Assembly (NCBI GenBank): GCA_030267965.1 | Contig: BRYA01000274.1 | Location: forward strand, 24,139 to 79,813 | DNA: 55,675 bases | Reading direction: 5' to 3' | Source: Triparma columacea | Taxonomy: Eukaryota; Sar; Bolidophyceae; Parmales; Triparmaceae | Shown here: piece by piece, positions 1-13,780 of the stretch | Layout of the letters: every line of letters begins with the position of its first letter | Numbering within the stretch: position 1 is the stretch's first letter | Notes under the pieces: model-generated | Database searches by the model: none | What the model saw: only the letters and a program-made list of their open reading frames with translations | What the model was told of the DNA's origin: nothing | Translations under genes and position numbers: made by a program

Positions 1-22
1 CCCCACCCTCCCCCCTTCGCAG

Positions 23-3000
23 CTCGATAGATCGAATTTAGTCAACAATTCAGCCATGATCGTGGACTTCGGTACCCTGGACTTCCACTCTGCCCCCTCC
101 TCCTCCCCTTCCTACGACTCCTTCGCTTTGAACCTCGCCAACCTGCAGGTGCTATCTACGACCTCTCGATACTCTCAGACAGCGTCCGCACCTTTCTCGT
201 CCTTGATTGAGCCTTTCGCTTTGACTTTCGGAATACAGTCCCTGAAAGACAAGGCGCAAACGCAAGCCCCGAAGCTGAACATATCCGCGAACCTGCCTAG
301 GATATCATTCAACATTACAGCGTCGGTGGTGAGGCTGATTAAAAGACTGGAAGATAAATGGAGGTCCAAAAAAGAAGACAGACGGGGGGCGAGACGGAGG
401 AGGTGAGCACTCTTTGTTACTCGGCACTTTCCTCACCATCAATCTCATCCCCCCCCCCCTCCTCCCCGCTTGCAGACGCGCTAGCTTGAGCTCGCAGCAT
501 GCAGCATCTCACATAATCCCCTCCCAGCCCCTCGACTCCGACTCCCCCAACCCGCCTACCATCGTCTTCGACTTCACGGCGCCCCTCATCAAGTTCAACC
601 TCGCCAACGACGTGGAAGGCAGGAACAACCACAGGCAGAAACCGCCAAAGGAAACGTGCCAAGCAGATGTTCTACTACTCACGATAACGGGGATTAAAAC
701 TTCATTTATTAAGGTGAGGATATCAAACACTACACGACACGATCAACTCAAACGGGCGTCCGCCAAAATAATAGACCGTATTTTTACCCCCCCCCCCCTC
801 CCTCCCCCCCTCCACAGTATAAACTTCAAGGGTCGCAGATAACTGCGTCGTTGAAAAGCCTTGACGTTGTTGACCTCTACCAGCGAGGCCCAAAACCCTT
901 CTCTAAGCTCCTCTCCTCCACCCCCCCGGAGCCAAGTTTGAATCCCCTCAACACGTCCGATTTCATAACAATCACCATAAATGATTCTCTCCCTGAAACC
1001 CCGGGGAAGCAAATCGACCTCAAGTTCCACGAGCTGTACGTGAATTGGAACCCTGAGACAATGGCCGCAATATTCTACACCATCAAGATTCCCAAGCAGA
1101 TACGAAGTTCCTCTTCCCCCTTGGATGATCTGCCTCCAGCGACACCAGAGCGCGCCTCGTCCCCCGCCTTCTCATGCTCTTCTTACGCCTCCGACGACTT
1201 CTTTGACGCGAACGACGATTCCGACTTAGAGGATCCTTTCGAGGATTCCCTGACCCCAAAGTCCCCGCTCAACTTTTTCTCTCCCTCTGCGAACTTCGAT
1301 CGGAACGACGAGCACCGCCCTATATCTCCATTGGATGAGGCCCCCAATTACCTCCCCAGATCTTCCGTGACTCAGGCTCAGATGAAACCCTTCAAGCTGA
1401 AGCTAACCCTAAAGAAACTCCACGTCCTCTTCAATAAGGACTCTAGAAAAAGGCGCCTCTTCAAGGCTGAAGTTGACGCGACCAGTGTCGTCTTCGTGAA
1501 GAAAGGTGAGGGCGCACGGGGGCAAAATTCAACGCACCGCAGCGACCAGCCCCAACTTACCGCAATGAGACAATTTTAACCCCCCTCTGCTCGTCGCTTC
1601 GCTTGCCGTCGCAGAAACCGGAGGACACAGGACCGACGCTAGCTTGGGAAACTTCACCCTGTCTGATAACTCAACGGTTGGCGGTACTCTGTACGAGCAG
1701 CTAATTGGCCTCAAGACCGACCGTGCCCTGGCACCCGACGAATCTTCCTTGACTATTCGATTCGAGACCTACGACCGTGAAAACGAGGAGGAGGGCGTCA
1801 AGATTGACCAGATGGACGGGACAGTTGAGAACTGTGACTCTTTCCTCAGCCTTAAACTATCCCCGATGAAGTTCGTCTACATGCAGCAGATGTGGCTCGA
1901 GATTATTGATTACTTCTTCACCGGCATCTTAGGATCTGAAGTTTGGGGCGGTTTCAACGCGGAGGAGGAGGAACAGATATTGCTCGAAGCAATCATGGCG
2001 AAACTCAAGAATCCTCAGCGCCCCTCAGCCTCTTCTTCCTTCCATGGAGATCAATTCACCTACCTCCCCGACTCCGATGCAGATGGCCTACGGTTCCTAA
2101 AATTCGACATCGACATTCAGTCCCCCATTCTTATCCTCCCTGTACACTATAGGAGCCGCAGCAACCTGCAGCTTGATATCGGGAGGCTTCACGTTGCCAA
2201 TTATCAGAGGGGCGAGGAAGAAGTCGATACCATCAACCCGGACCCAAACGCGATGCGGATGCAGTACTACAACAATTGCAACATCAGCGCGTCTCCGATC
2301 TCCCTTATTTCTTCCCTCGCATCCGATAAGACGACCCTGACCTCTGCTGACTCTCCCATCGACCTTTCGATCAACATCAGGTGGCCAATGGGAGATGTAA
2401 TCGACCGCATTGTCCCGAGGTGGACGATAAATTGCGTCTTCGCTCCTCTTTCGGCAACGCTTAGGCGGAAGGACTACGCTCTTCTCTGCCACATGATCGG
2501 TGTAAACATTCAGGAGGACACCAGGAACATGGAAGAATGGATCGATTTAATGAAGAAGAGGCGAATCTCCTTGACGTCGGAGGACTCGGCTGGGGCGTAC
2601 AAGGACGACGACGCTTTCATACTTTACGGCTACGACATCAAAAACGGCACACCAACGACCTATGCCTTTGTCATTGACGTTTCGAACATCACGCTCAACT
2701 TTGTAGCCGACGAGGACCCTCAGCAGGGCGTAGCAGACATTGTGTGCAGGGACCTGCAGTGGAGCTTGACTAAGAGGAGGGACTTCATAACTCACCAGAT
2801 CCTTTCATGCGGTTCAATAACGCTGAAACAGACCTCAAAAGAGACAAAATTGGCTGAGTTTTCAGAGATACTTCTCCCCTTGGAGGACTGCACCGGAATG
2901 AAGAGAACTCCGAGCTCCGGGGGTTTGAACGCATCCTTCGGGGAAGCCGCACCTGAAACTGAAGACCCTGAGAGTTCCATCCCCAAAACTCATAATACAA

Positions 3001-6000
3001 GCTCTACACCGCAACTTCTTTTCACTTCAATATCGAAACCTTGCGGGGACAACGTGAAGAGCCTCTTCATCCACGACGCTTGCATCTACTTCGTGTATCC
3101 AACTTGGATGACGGTCAAATCTTACTTTACGAACTTGCCGAGAGCCGAGATATTGAGCGTCAAGGCAGCCCGAGAAATCATAATTCTCAATGGCGAATTT
3201 TTCAGCACTCTGAGTGACACAGACCTTATCGCAATCAAGGAGGAGGACGAAAAAAAGAACATTCTCGTGGAACTTCCCTTCACCACCTTTCAGTTCCGCT
3301 TGCTTCTGTCCTCTGCAAGGGTGGTCTTCCCCGTCGATGCTTCTCGGTCAGACTGCGATGGCGTCACTTTGAGGTGCGACGCCGACTTCTTGTACGAAAA
3401 GCTCGAGGAAGGAGGCGGCAACATGGACCTCTTCGTACACGGGCTTGAGGTTTTCACTGGAGTCGCCAAGAACCCGAGAAGGTACAGCTCCAATTCGAGC
3501 CTCTTGTACCCGCTGAGTTTGCGCATTAAAAAATTGGCCGGTAGCGCTGACATCGCAGCTAGGACGGAGGTGGATATTGAGGTCGTCAAGGCAAAGGCCA
3601 AGTATACCGATCTGAGCTTGGCAGTCAACGTGGTTGTTGGATTGATGAGCGATATCAAAGATGGATCGCTTGGCACTAACCAAGCTCAGCCTCCGCCGGT
3701 CGATCCAAGCGCCGAAAGCAACTCGGCGCCGGCCAATAGTCTATCTTCATCCACTGCAACGTCTGTGCATTGCTCTGGCTTAAGTTTGTTGATAATCGAC
3801 AATAGCGAGCGCCACTTCGTCGGGAGCAAGGACTTATTGTCACTTTCCATAGCAGACGTGTCTTACAAGGCTGAAGTTTCAGCCGAGGACGAAATCACCC
3901 TCTTGGTCTTGAGGAAGCTCGAGGTTGTTGACTTTCTGCAAAGTAAGTTTTCACCTTTTAGGTTACTCGCATGCAGCTACGCGAATGAGATGAAAGGTAG
4001 CGAAAATACCGAATCCTTAGATATCGGATCCGACGATGGCTACTCGAGTAGGCTCGGATGGGGGGCTTTTTGCACCAAGAAGGGAAAAGACTGGGGCTAC
4101 GACAGCCACCCCACCATTAATATTCCAGACATAGACGAAAATGGCACCGGTGATAATCTCATCACGATCAAGAAAATGGCCAACTCCCTTTCCGGAGTTA
4201 ACGTGGACATCCGTTGCAACACATTGGTCTTTCAGTGGAACCCTGGGACAGTCATCGCGCTGCAGAGATTTCTAGGGAGGCTCATGAAGGAGGCAAGAAG
4301 CGTCAAGAGGGACGAGGGCGAGAGGGAGAAAATTATAGAAGACTACAAAGGGCACCATGGGGGGCACTCCTCGAAAGAGAAGGAGAATGAGAAAACCGGA
4401 ATCAAACTCAGTCTAAAATCTCTTGGGGTCTGCATGAATAAGGAGCACCAGGGCAGAAGGCTGATGCGACTCGACTTAGAGGACATCAGCGTCGGCTTTA
4501 ATTCCAACGAGGATGGGAGTAAAAAGGTATCGGCCTCAATATGCGCCCTGGAGGCAACCGATCCGAGCACTATCTTGGCAGACCCGAACCGAGAAGTGTT
4601 GCGGAAGATGGGCCCTAGCAATATCCTGCAGATTGTGTATTGCAGAGGCGGAAGTGGAGACGAATTCGTCTCAGAAGCCAAGAAATTGGGAGCCCCATCC
4701 TTCTTCTCTTCCGATCATTACTCGTCGTCCCTGCTCGTAGTCCTATCGTCGTTTCGTTTCAACTACCTCAACTCGAGAACCATTGAGCTCCTGGATTATC
4801 TAAGCAATGGTCTTCCGGGGAGGGGAATGGGTTACACTAGGAGCAAGGCCGAGGACTTCTATAGGGAGAAGAAGGACAACTTAGCCATTGGGTTGAAGGT
4901 TGGAGCTCCCGAGCTAGTCACTCCGAGGAGCTGCACAAGCCATGACACGACAAAGTGCAAACTCGGAGATGTCAGCTTCTCGTCCTGGGTCGAGGACGGA
5001 GGGAGGAGGGCCAGGGGTAAGGTTGACGGCTTTGGCGGTGGTGACATTCTGAAAAAAAGTGTCAACTTGGTGGTCGATATTGTCGAGAAGCAGGGAGGCC
5101 TCGTGGAAGTCGCCGCATCGATAAGCAACGTTGAAGCTACCATCAAATATTCAGACTGGTGCCTCTTTCATAGTATAATGATGGAGAACCTGAAGCTCAT
5201 TGACCAGAGGCGCTCCGAAAATCTGGAGAGAGACGAAGAGCTCGGTCTCATTGAAGGTAGCAGGAGGGTGAGGTATTGGGTTAAACGGGATGCGAACGAT
5301 AAAAAGGCAGGCATCAGGCTCAAGGCCACCATCAAGCAGGAAGCGTTCCAGATCGTACTGGTGAGAAATGACGACCTCGTAACATCCTCCGACGGTTCCG
5401 TCTACGAGCTTTGCAAGGTATCCCTTTCGCAAGTTGAATGCTCCATGAACTTTGAGGCTCGAGCAAGGAGCACCATGCAGATCAACATCAAGCGCTTCAA
5501 CCTCGTAGATTTGGCAGGTAGATCAGGTGCATTCAGGGACCTCGTCAAGGGAGGGAGGGAGGACGACACTGAAGAAATTGTTATCACAGTAGGGTTGGGG
5601 GGTGACAGGGAGACGCATGTCGGGCTCTGGCTGCACGACTTGACCGTGTTTGCCTTAGTGAAGCCCATGGTTGAACTCGCAGAGTTCTTCAAGGTTGCCT
5701 GGCCAGTTGGTGGTGTGGGCCGAGAGGAGGAGAAGGAGGTCACAAGTCAGGGTGAAAAAGGCGACAAAGCTAAGAAGGAAGAGGAAGAGGAAGATGATGA
5801 CGAGGATGAGGATGAGGACGATGAGGATGTCCACGATTCTGACAACGATGGGACAGAAGCAGGTGGTGGGGTAGTGAAGATTGCCCGTTTCAGGCTTGAA
5901 ATCACTGCACACAAGCCTCGTCTCTTCCTCCTCGTGGACGAGTTGAACCCCAACACAAGAGCACTCGTCCTCAGAGGCCTCGCAAAGGTCTCCATCGTCA

Positions 6001-9000
6001 AAGGGGTTGCGAGCGTCGACAGCAAAGAGGGGGATCCAACGGCCTTCGGGACAATGCTCCCACTCGACAAGGTGATCAAATATAAGGCTTGCAGCGTTAA
6101 GATCGATCGCTTGGAGTCCTATGTGAACCCTGGAATCGACCAGCACGACCTTGGGAGTGCGTTGGGAATCGCCATTATAGAGCCGGTGTCCTGTGAGAGC
6201 GAGTACAGGATGGAGAAGAGGTCACTGCACCCCAACGTGAGGACCATGAGCTTCAGACTGAGCGGGGTGAAAACAATGGTCAGTTATACGGATATCTCTC
6301 TCATCAACATTGTGTTGAAACGCTGGTCAGTCGCCAGGGCCGAGGCGAAAAGTATTAGGAAAAAAGGGGCGAAGTTGATAGAGGAAGGGAGAGCAGAGAG
6401 GGAGAGGTTGAAACTGGAAGAGAAAAGGGCCCTGGAGTTGGAGGGGGAGAGGGAGGGCAAGCTGGAAGACGAGTGGAAGGGAATCGGGCTTGGCGCGGAC
6501 ACCTCCGATTTGCAGCGCGAAGAGTGCTTCGACGTTGTATTTTCCAACAAAGGCAAATTGGGCCTCATCTTGCGCAAGCTAGGAAGGAATATTGTTGTCG
6601 AAACAGTCAAGAGTCCGGCTAATACTCTTGGCATCGAAGTTGGCGACCGCCTTGTGTCCGTCGACGGTCTTAGTGTCAGGAGGACAGAATTTAAGACAGT
6701 TACTGAGATGTTGGGGATGCTTCCTAGGCCAATGACCGTGAGGTTTGGAAGGCTTCAGACAAAAGAAAACGAGACTTCCATGGACATCAACTCCCAGAAT
6801 GGCACATCGTTTACCGCGAAGTTCTACGACAAGTTCACGGGTATCAGCGTCAAGGACAGCCCTCACGGTGTCTTCATGGTTGTTGTCAGTGCCGTCGACG
6901 AAACCACTTACAAGCGAGCGACGACAATGGTCTCCCCTGGCGAGGAAGTCAAATGCGTCTCTGGGGCACCTGTCCCGAAAGTTGGAGCTGTCATTAGGAG
7001 CATCAATGGGATTATGTGTAACACTCTCACGAGGGAGGAGATCGCAAAGTGGTTGTCGGGGAAGACTGTTGGTGGAGGTGATGGATCAGGGCCGACACTA
7101 GTTGTCGAGTTCATGGAGCTTCCGAGCTACGCACTGGGCACGGTCGATAGAGGAAGTGCGACAGTTGAAGGCTTCAAAGTTACAATTATTGACGACAGGG
7201 AGGGAAGGGACATGCCTCTCCTCAAAGCTTTGGTCGAAAAAGTTCAAGTTGAATTCGAGAGGGCCTCGGCAAACGGGTCTCTTATTCTTAAGAGAGGGGA
7301 GGGAAGGGGCGGACTTATTTATGAGCACGCAAGCCTTATGGAAGGGGGGGTCGAGGTAAGGGACAGTCTCAAGAGAGGTCTGGTGAAAAGGCTCTCGGTC
7401 GACTTCCTTGTGGGGCTTGAAAACTACAATCCGCGTGTTGGAACTTGGGAGCCCTTGGTCGAGGTGACTTGGTTCAACGTTGGCGTTGAGGTGGTTGGCA
7501 GGGACGAAAGGGTACGAAGGATGAAGCAGAGTGCCGTGAGCGTGAGTGTAGAGAATCCCTTGATGCTGAACATCAGCGACGCCGGCTTAGAGGTTGTAGG
7601 GTCTCTCGCAAGGTCGGTGTCCGCGAGCCTTGCTTCCACCGAGGACATCGAGACAAAGGAGAGGGCCGGGTTGGGAGCAGACGAAGGAGGCGTCAATGAG
7701 AGCAAAAGTGTCATGGCAACAGCAACAGCCGGGGCTGCCCTTGCTATCGCAAAAAAAGGAAGAGGGATTGGCGAAGAAGTCGTCAAACCTTACGTACTCA
7801 GGAACAGGACGGGAGGTAAGATCAGCTTCACAGCAAAGAAGAGGACCGAGAAATTGACCGTCGTGGAGAACGGCGAAGAGGCTGTTTTTGGACACAACAA
7901 GTTCGATGTTAGGAGGGATGCCAATGGGGCAGCAATGGTGAGGACTTACGACGACAAGCTTCCAAAGCTTGCTCTGGAGATTGAAGGCTTAGGTGTCTTG
8001 GAGGACCTTCCTATTGACAAGGTTGGGGTGGTTGTGAGGGAAGTTGGCGGTTTCAAGGTTGCTTGGAGGGTGGAAGTGGAACAGAATAGGAGGGTGATGA
8101 CCGTGAGCAGTGCACTGCGGATCGTTGGAGCTCTCGAGGGGGACTTTATCCTTCAAATCGGGATTATGAGGGAGGGCAGGTGCGAGGTCGTCGGGGAGAC
8201 ATCGAAGGGGATCGGCGTAGAGTTGCCCCTTAACAAGGCTAGGAGCGACTGCGTCGATGTTAGGGTGAGGCTGAAGGAAATAGGCGAAGATGGGGAGGGG
8301 GATTGGAGTGCGAGCAGCCTCCTCGAAAAAAGCTACGACGGCGTTCAGTCAGTCACAATGACAGGAAGCAAGAGCGGGAAGGTGGTTTGCAGGACATGGG
8401 ATGGAAGGGCGATGCACGTTTGTTGCATCGCTGACGATGGCGTAGAGGAGCACGGATTCCTCACTGTGCACCTATATGCCAGCTTAAGTGTGGAGAATCT
8501 GCTCCCCAAAGGCCTGTATTTTGAACTTGCCGACGGCCTTCCTGCAGTGGACGAGGACAGCGTGCAGCAGCTCATGAGCTGCAGCATGAAATCGGAGGAG
8601 TTTGTTGATTGCCTCGGCTGCGACGTTAACAGCTGCATGCCGACCGTGAGGTTCAGGGTTGCTGGGCTCCAATGGAGCGAGTGGGTCGACCTTCCAAGCG
8701 CCCATAGGATTGGCAGAGATGGGAAGAGGAAGGGAAAGGAGGACGACAAGAAGACTTGGCTCGGAGCAACAGTGGAGCTCGTAAGTCAGGCGAGGGACGA
8801 CAACAGAACACCTTTCAACGTGGGCATTCGCGTTGGAAGAAAGAACGTCGGAGGATCCTTCGTCGACGCACTGAGTGTTGTACTCTACGTGGACTGCTGG
8901 ATCGAGAACTGGACAGGTTTGGATCTGATGATCGGTGCGCCAGCGGAGCAGATCTTCCGGGAGGGCGACTCCATGATTGCCAATCAGAGCGTCGGCGGGA

Positions 9001-12000
9001 GCGCAATGGAAGCTGCGGCCGTGCTGAGCGACTTGGTCTCCGTTTTTGATGTAGGAGACAAGGGGAAAAGGCTGGACGAGGCGGAGGAGGGCAACTTTTG
9101 GGTGTTGCCTTTACAGAACGGGGACGAAGTTTGGGAGGAAGTCTTTGAATACTGCGAGTTGGGCATCGACGGGCAGGTGAATTACTCCTGGTGGGGAGGA
9201 GAGAACAGTAGGTTCAAGAGGGACCACCGCAAGGCCATGACCTGCCCTGAAGGATGGAGGTGGGAAGGGGGCTGGAGGGTTTGCAAGGCAGGCGGGGTCA
9301 ATTCCGAAGGTTGGGAGAGCTGCAAGAGCTTGAACGGTGGTGTCGTGGGGGGGTTCAAGGGAGCGAGGAGCTTCGACGCATCGCACCCCGTTAGGCGAAG
9401 ACGATTTGCTCGATTGCGTGTCCGGGTGGAGGAAGTGACGAAAGATTCCTGTCCGCTTCAGCTTCATCATCCCTTGAGGTACAAACAGAGAGGAAAGGGG
9501 GTCGGAGGGGTTGTGGACTCAATCGCCACAAACAGGGAAGACGACAGCTTTTTGGTTTCCATGAAGGTCAAGGATACGCTCTGGAGCAACCCAATCAGCA
9601 TAAGTCCCACAAACATGAAGAGCAACGTCGTGAGCATCTTCGAGTGCAGGTACATGGGCCTTCCGGGGAGGCCAGGAGGCGCGTTGGGAGTGCACGACCT
9701 TTGCTACTGGAGCACAAGGAACGGAATAGGTGGCGTCAATGTTGTTATCGACTGCAGATTTGTTGTCAAGAACACTTCCAAGCTTGTCAACTTAGAGTTG
9801 AAGCAAGCTGGGACAGACAAGGTTGTTAAGCTTAGCATGGGAAAGAGTGTTAAGTGGAGCTGGGCCGATAGAAGGCTTGAGAGAAAAATTTGCGTCAGAA
9901 TCGGCGGGGACAAGGCTTGGAAGTGGAGCGGGGGGTTCAGGATTGACAGTGTGGGCACGACGCCAATCAGGATCGAGGGAGCAGAGTTGTTGGGCGAAGG
10001 CAAGGACGAAGAGCGGGTGATCAAGACGTTGCTTGCGCACTCTAGCGTCAGACGGGGTACTGCCCACACTGGAGCGATCTTGACTCTCAGAGAGGAATCG
10101 AGGGAGAGCGCTTTCATCACCTTCGATAACACGTCCCCGTGGCCTCTATTCGTCAAGCAGGAATCTGCGGCTGCGGAGGACAACAAGGGCGGGGGGGAGA
10201 TCTTTTATCGAGGTTTGAATCAATTTGGCTGGGAGAGACCAACATTGGCGGCGGGAGAGGAAGACATGATCCTTCGTCTTGGGCTGTCTCCCTTGGACGG
10301 GGATGGGGCTGACGCTAGATTTCTGACCGTTAGGGTTGGAGACAGTGTTAGGTTGAGCCCCCACAAGATTCGAGAAGTCATCAAGAGGGGTACCGAAAGC
10401 AATGCGATGCAGCACTGCAGGGTTTTTTGCTACGTCGTGAGCGATGGCCCTAGGAGGATCATCAAGGTGCGGCTCGTTCGGGTCGCAGTTAGCTTGGGGA
10501 GCGAAGTTGGGACGCTGTTTCGAAAGAACCAGCAGGAGCTGGGCTTGGGAGGGACAGGGGGAGGGTGGGAAGCGAAATGGCGAAGTAACTTGGATTTTGC
10601 AGTTGAGGAAACGTTGGTGCTTGTGAGCGGGAGAGATGGGGGATTGTTGGACATCGAGGAGTGCGCTAACCTGTTGCGAAGAAGGGAGGGCGAGGGAGAG
10701 AGGAAGGTGAACGCCAAGAAGGACTTCCGATTCTTTGTTTTTTTGAATGTCGGAGAGATGGTTGTGAGCGTGATCGATAATGTCCCTAGTGAAATCGCAC
10801 TCGTGGTCTTGAAGGGCATGAGGACTGCCTTACGGTGGACGAAACTGATGGAGGAGGAGGCAGTGTTGAATTGCGGTGTGAAGTACCTGCAGTTGGACAA
10901 TCATGTCGCGGGGTGCCCTTATCCCGTGGCAATCCACCCAGTTGACATCGATTTTAATAGCGAGAAGGATTTCATAACGATTACTGGAGTTCTCTCGGGA
11001 GGCGGAGGGGTTGGAGGAATATCGAATGTGAGACATTTGGACGTCAAGGTGATGAATGTTGCGGTGAAGATGGACATAGTCTTTGTCGTGCGGATGCAGA
11101 TGATGTGGCTGAAGGCAAAGCGTTGCTTCGGGAAGGGAGGTGTCGTGGGTTGGGAATCTCGCGAGATTTTGGATAGTTTGATGGGGAGGGGGTGGGTGGA
11201 GCCCGTTGAGCGGGAGGGCGGAAGAGAGAAGAGATTTTACTTTGACGCTGTGAGGGTTCACGGCTTCAGTATTGTGGTTAGTGTTAATACACCGAGGGCT
11301 CTGAGGGAGGAGGAGAAGTTCTTGGAGGGGAGCCTAGCTGCTGGGATCAACGAGGCTGTCAGAAAGGGCGATGTCGGGATCAACGACAGGGGCGTGGACG
11401 TTGTCATTGGCGGCCACAACAAAACAGCGGCGAGCGTTCTCACTGGGCTATTCAAGAACTTGGTGTTTGACAATTTGCTGAAGCTCGAGGGCGCAAACAT
11501 TGCGCTCGACCAGGTGGTGTTGAGGCACCACTTCGCTGAGGGCGTGGGCGACTTGTCAAGTTTACTGGTGCCTTTTTACAAGAACAGTCTCAAGAGAAAT
11601 CTTCCCAGCCTCTTCGGCGCAATGTCCGCATTCGGAAATCCTCTGGGTCTCATCAAGGGGATAGGGGACGGCGCCTCTGATTTTTTCAATAGTAATGTGG
11701 ATGGCATCAAGAGGAGCGTGGAGGAGATGAACCCGAGGTACGCGGTAAGGGGGATTTACGAGGGCAGCACGAGCTTGGGGAAGGGGGTTGTGGGGGGACT
11801 TGCGCAGAGCGCGGGGAGCATCACCAGCACGATAGGGAGCAACCTGTCAGCCTTGACGTTGGATAGCAAGTTCAAGAGTAGGAGGCAAGAGAACATGGGC
11901 CAGGAGGGCCCTCATACGCTGCTGGAGAGCATAGGGAGCGGGGGGGGTAAGATCATCGATGGTGTATTAGAAGGTTTTGGCGGAGTGGTGTTGCAGCCCA

Positions 12001-12587
12001 TGAGGGGGGCCGAGAAGCACGGCGCCAAGGGCTTCGGGACGGGGGTAGTGAGGGGCCTGACGGGATTGGTTTTCAAGCCCTTCGTCGGGGTGGCGGATGG
12101 TTTGAGTGACGTCTTGAAGGGGGTTGAGGCCGGGGTTGGCTTCGGGGGGGGAGAGGGGGTGGAGGGTTGGGAGGAGATGGGAGGGAGGGGAGGGACGCGG
12201 GTTTGGAGGCCTAGGAGGGCCATTTATGGGAGAGCGATAAGGCACTATAATGGGGACGATGCCGCAGGGAGCAGGCTGCTAATGAGAACAAGCATGGGGA
12301 AGGCCAAGTTCGAGCGGATGTTCTTGATGAAAGAGACAGCTTCTGGAGGGAACTTGTACATTTTGGTGGGGGACATTGGTGTCGTCTTTGTGGATGGCGA
12401 GGGGGAGGAGAGGGCATCGGTGTACTTTAGGGATGTACACAGATGTGGAATCGTCGAGAGGGGGGGGGAGAGGGTGCTCGTCTTGGTAACGACAGGAGGG
12501 AGTAAAGAGATTGGGTTGGGGGAGGAGAAGGGGGTGGAGGAGTTGGTCGAGTTAATCAACGAGAGGAGTGGCGAGGGAGGGGTTTAA
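23..12587 (+). CDS. VPS13-like bridge-type lipid transfer protein (5'-partial)
   Basis: Exons 23-402, 476-713, 818-1505 and 1615-12587 join in frame to 4092 residues plus stop. The first begins right after an acceptor (TTCGCAG), so the true start lies outside the window. VPS13 proteins move glycerolipids between membranes at contact sites through a long hydrophobic groove. Seen here: the chorein-type block MIVDFGTLDF (residue ~12), PTIVFDFTAPLIKFNL in exon 2, the repeated core motif VFQWNPGTV (~1307), and a C-terminal amphipathic block with the N-P-L-G-L and G-F-G-T-G-V-V-R-G motifs (~3727-3940), as in VPS13/ATG2 C-termini. A PH-like tail follows (~3993-4087). Unusual: an acidic Glu/Asp tract (~1810-1854) and a PDZ domain (~2072-2152, with LGIEVGDRLVSVDGLSV), followed by a second PDZ-like segment (~2165-2272). 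Exon 4 alone is about 11 kb. Family assignment is strong; the subfamily is not known. Confidence 0.9.
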
Positions 12588-12767
12588 AAACGGATTGTTG
12601 TTATTGTATTGTATATAATGGCAAGTTATATTTTACCTCGTTTGCGGTAGATATAAATGGATGTAGCACAGGTATTTGAATCAAAATCTGGGAGGCATTC
12701 GGGAAGGCAGGGTGTCAAGTAGAAGACAAAAGCATTTGTGGTCCAACTGAAACACCCTAGCTGAACA

Positions 12768-13688
12768 ATGATCGCGCACCTTCTACCCCCTTGGATTGCC
12801 GTACCTGGAGAGATGTACGCTCGTCTCTGGCACCTCGTTCTGAGTCTCCTGGCTTGCAATAATATTTTACAGTTGGTTGATCTCGCCCGCATGAGAGTGA
12901 AAGAAAACTCTTGGAACGCCCGGATGACGTGCACCTGCATCTTTACCTTGGTTTGTGCATTCCGCTCCTTCCTCCCCCGTGTTGACGCTGAACGGCTCTG
13001 CTTCTGGGACCTTGGCCTCATCCAATCTCCCTTCGTTGGCCGCTCCTTTGCCACGGTTGCCGAGATATCTTTCGCCTACCAGTGCACCCGTTACTGGTCC
13101 CGCGTAGTGGGCCAGTGCAAGGTGCAAGGAAGTGTTATTATTGGCAACATAGCCTGGTTCCTCTGCAGCTTCGCACAGGTACTTTGCTGGACGGGCGTTC
13201 TGACGACGAACAATTTTTGGCACGCGTGCGAGAACAGCCTTTGGGGGCTGTCCCCCTTCTTACTATGTATAGGGGCGTATGAGGCCGTCACGAGGAAGGA
13301 GGCTCACAAGCACAAGAAGAACCTGGAGTTCCTGAAAACCTTCTGTGCGACGGTCCCATTTTTCGTGGCATACCTGGCGACTAGCGACGTGCCAATGTAC
13401 ATCCGGAAGTGGAGGGAGGGCGTGGGAGGCGGTGTAGACTTAACCATAGGGGAGGGCTTTGTTGACTCAATGAGGTGTAACGTTGACAGGAGCGACGACC
13501 TATGGTTTCAAGAAATGCCTTGGATGAGCGGCTACTTCGTTTTCGGCCCGCTCATTATGATGACGCTTGAGAAGTGGGACAAGGAGCTCATTGGTTTTGA
13601 GGGAAAGAAGATCATGCAGAAGGAAGGCGCACAGACCCCGATGAAGGGGAAGTCCACCAGGGTCCTGAGGTCCGCGAAGAAGGAATAG
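12768..13688 (+). CDS. conserved multi-membrane protein of unknown function
   Basis: Single-exon ORF of 306 residues starting at an ATG 180 bp after the VPS13-like stop. About six hydrophobic segments are visible: near residues 20-37, 50-66, 88-105, 120-150, 160-178 and 200-215. The loop after segment 2 reads FRSFLPRVDAERLCFWDLGL and is followed by SPFVGRSFATVAEISFAYQ, which is compact and Cys/Trp-rich like a conserved core. The C-terminus is basic (KGKSTRVLRSAKKE) and probably cytosolic. I do not recognise a named family. Protist and bacterial membrane proteins with similar FRS-LPR and GRS-ATVAE motifs may exist, but that is memory and is unverified. No biochemical function is proposed. Confidence 0.75.
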   Translation: MIAHLLPPWIAVPGEMYARLWHLVLSLLACNNILQLVDLARMRVKENSWNARMTCTCIFTLVCAFRSFLPRVDAERLCFWDLGLIQSPFVGRSFATVAEISFAYQCTRYWSRVVGQCKVQGSVIIGNIAWFLCSFAQVLCWTGVLTTNNFWHACENSLWGLSPFLLCIGAYEAVTRKEAHKHKKNLEFLKTFCATVPFFVAYLATSDVPMYIRKWREGVGGGVDLTIGEGFVDSMRCNVDRSDDLWFQEMPWMSGYFVFGPLIMMTLEKWDKELIGFEGKKIMQKEGAQTPMKGKSTRVLRSAKKE

Positions 13689-13780
13689 TGGGGCTGGCGT
13701 GTTACTTTAAAGCGAGTACGAGCTTATATCAAAATGCAACATAGTTTCTCGGGGTTAAGCATCCCGGGTAAGGGTTAGGG

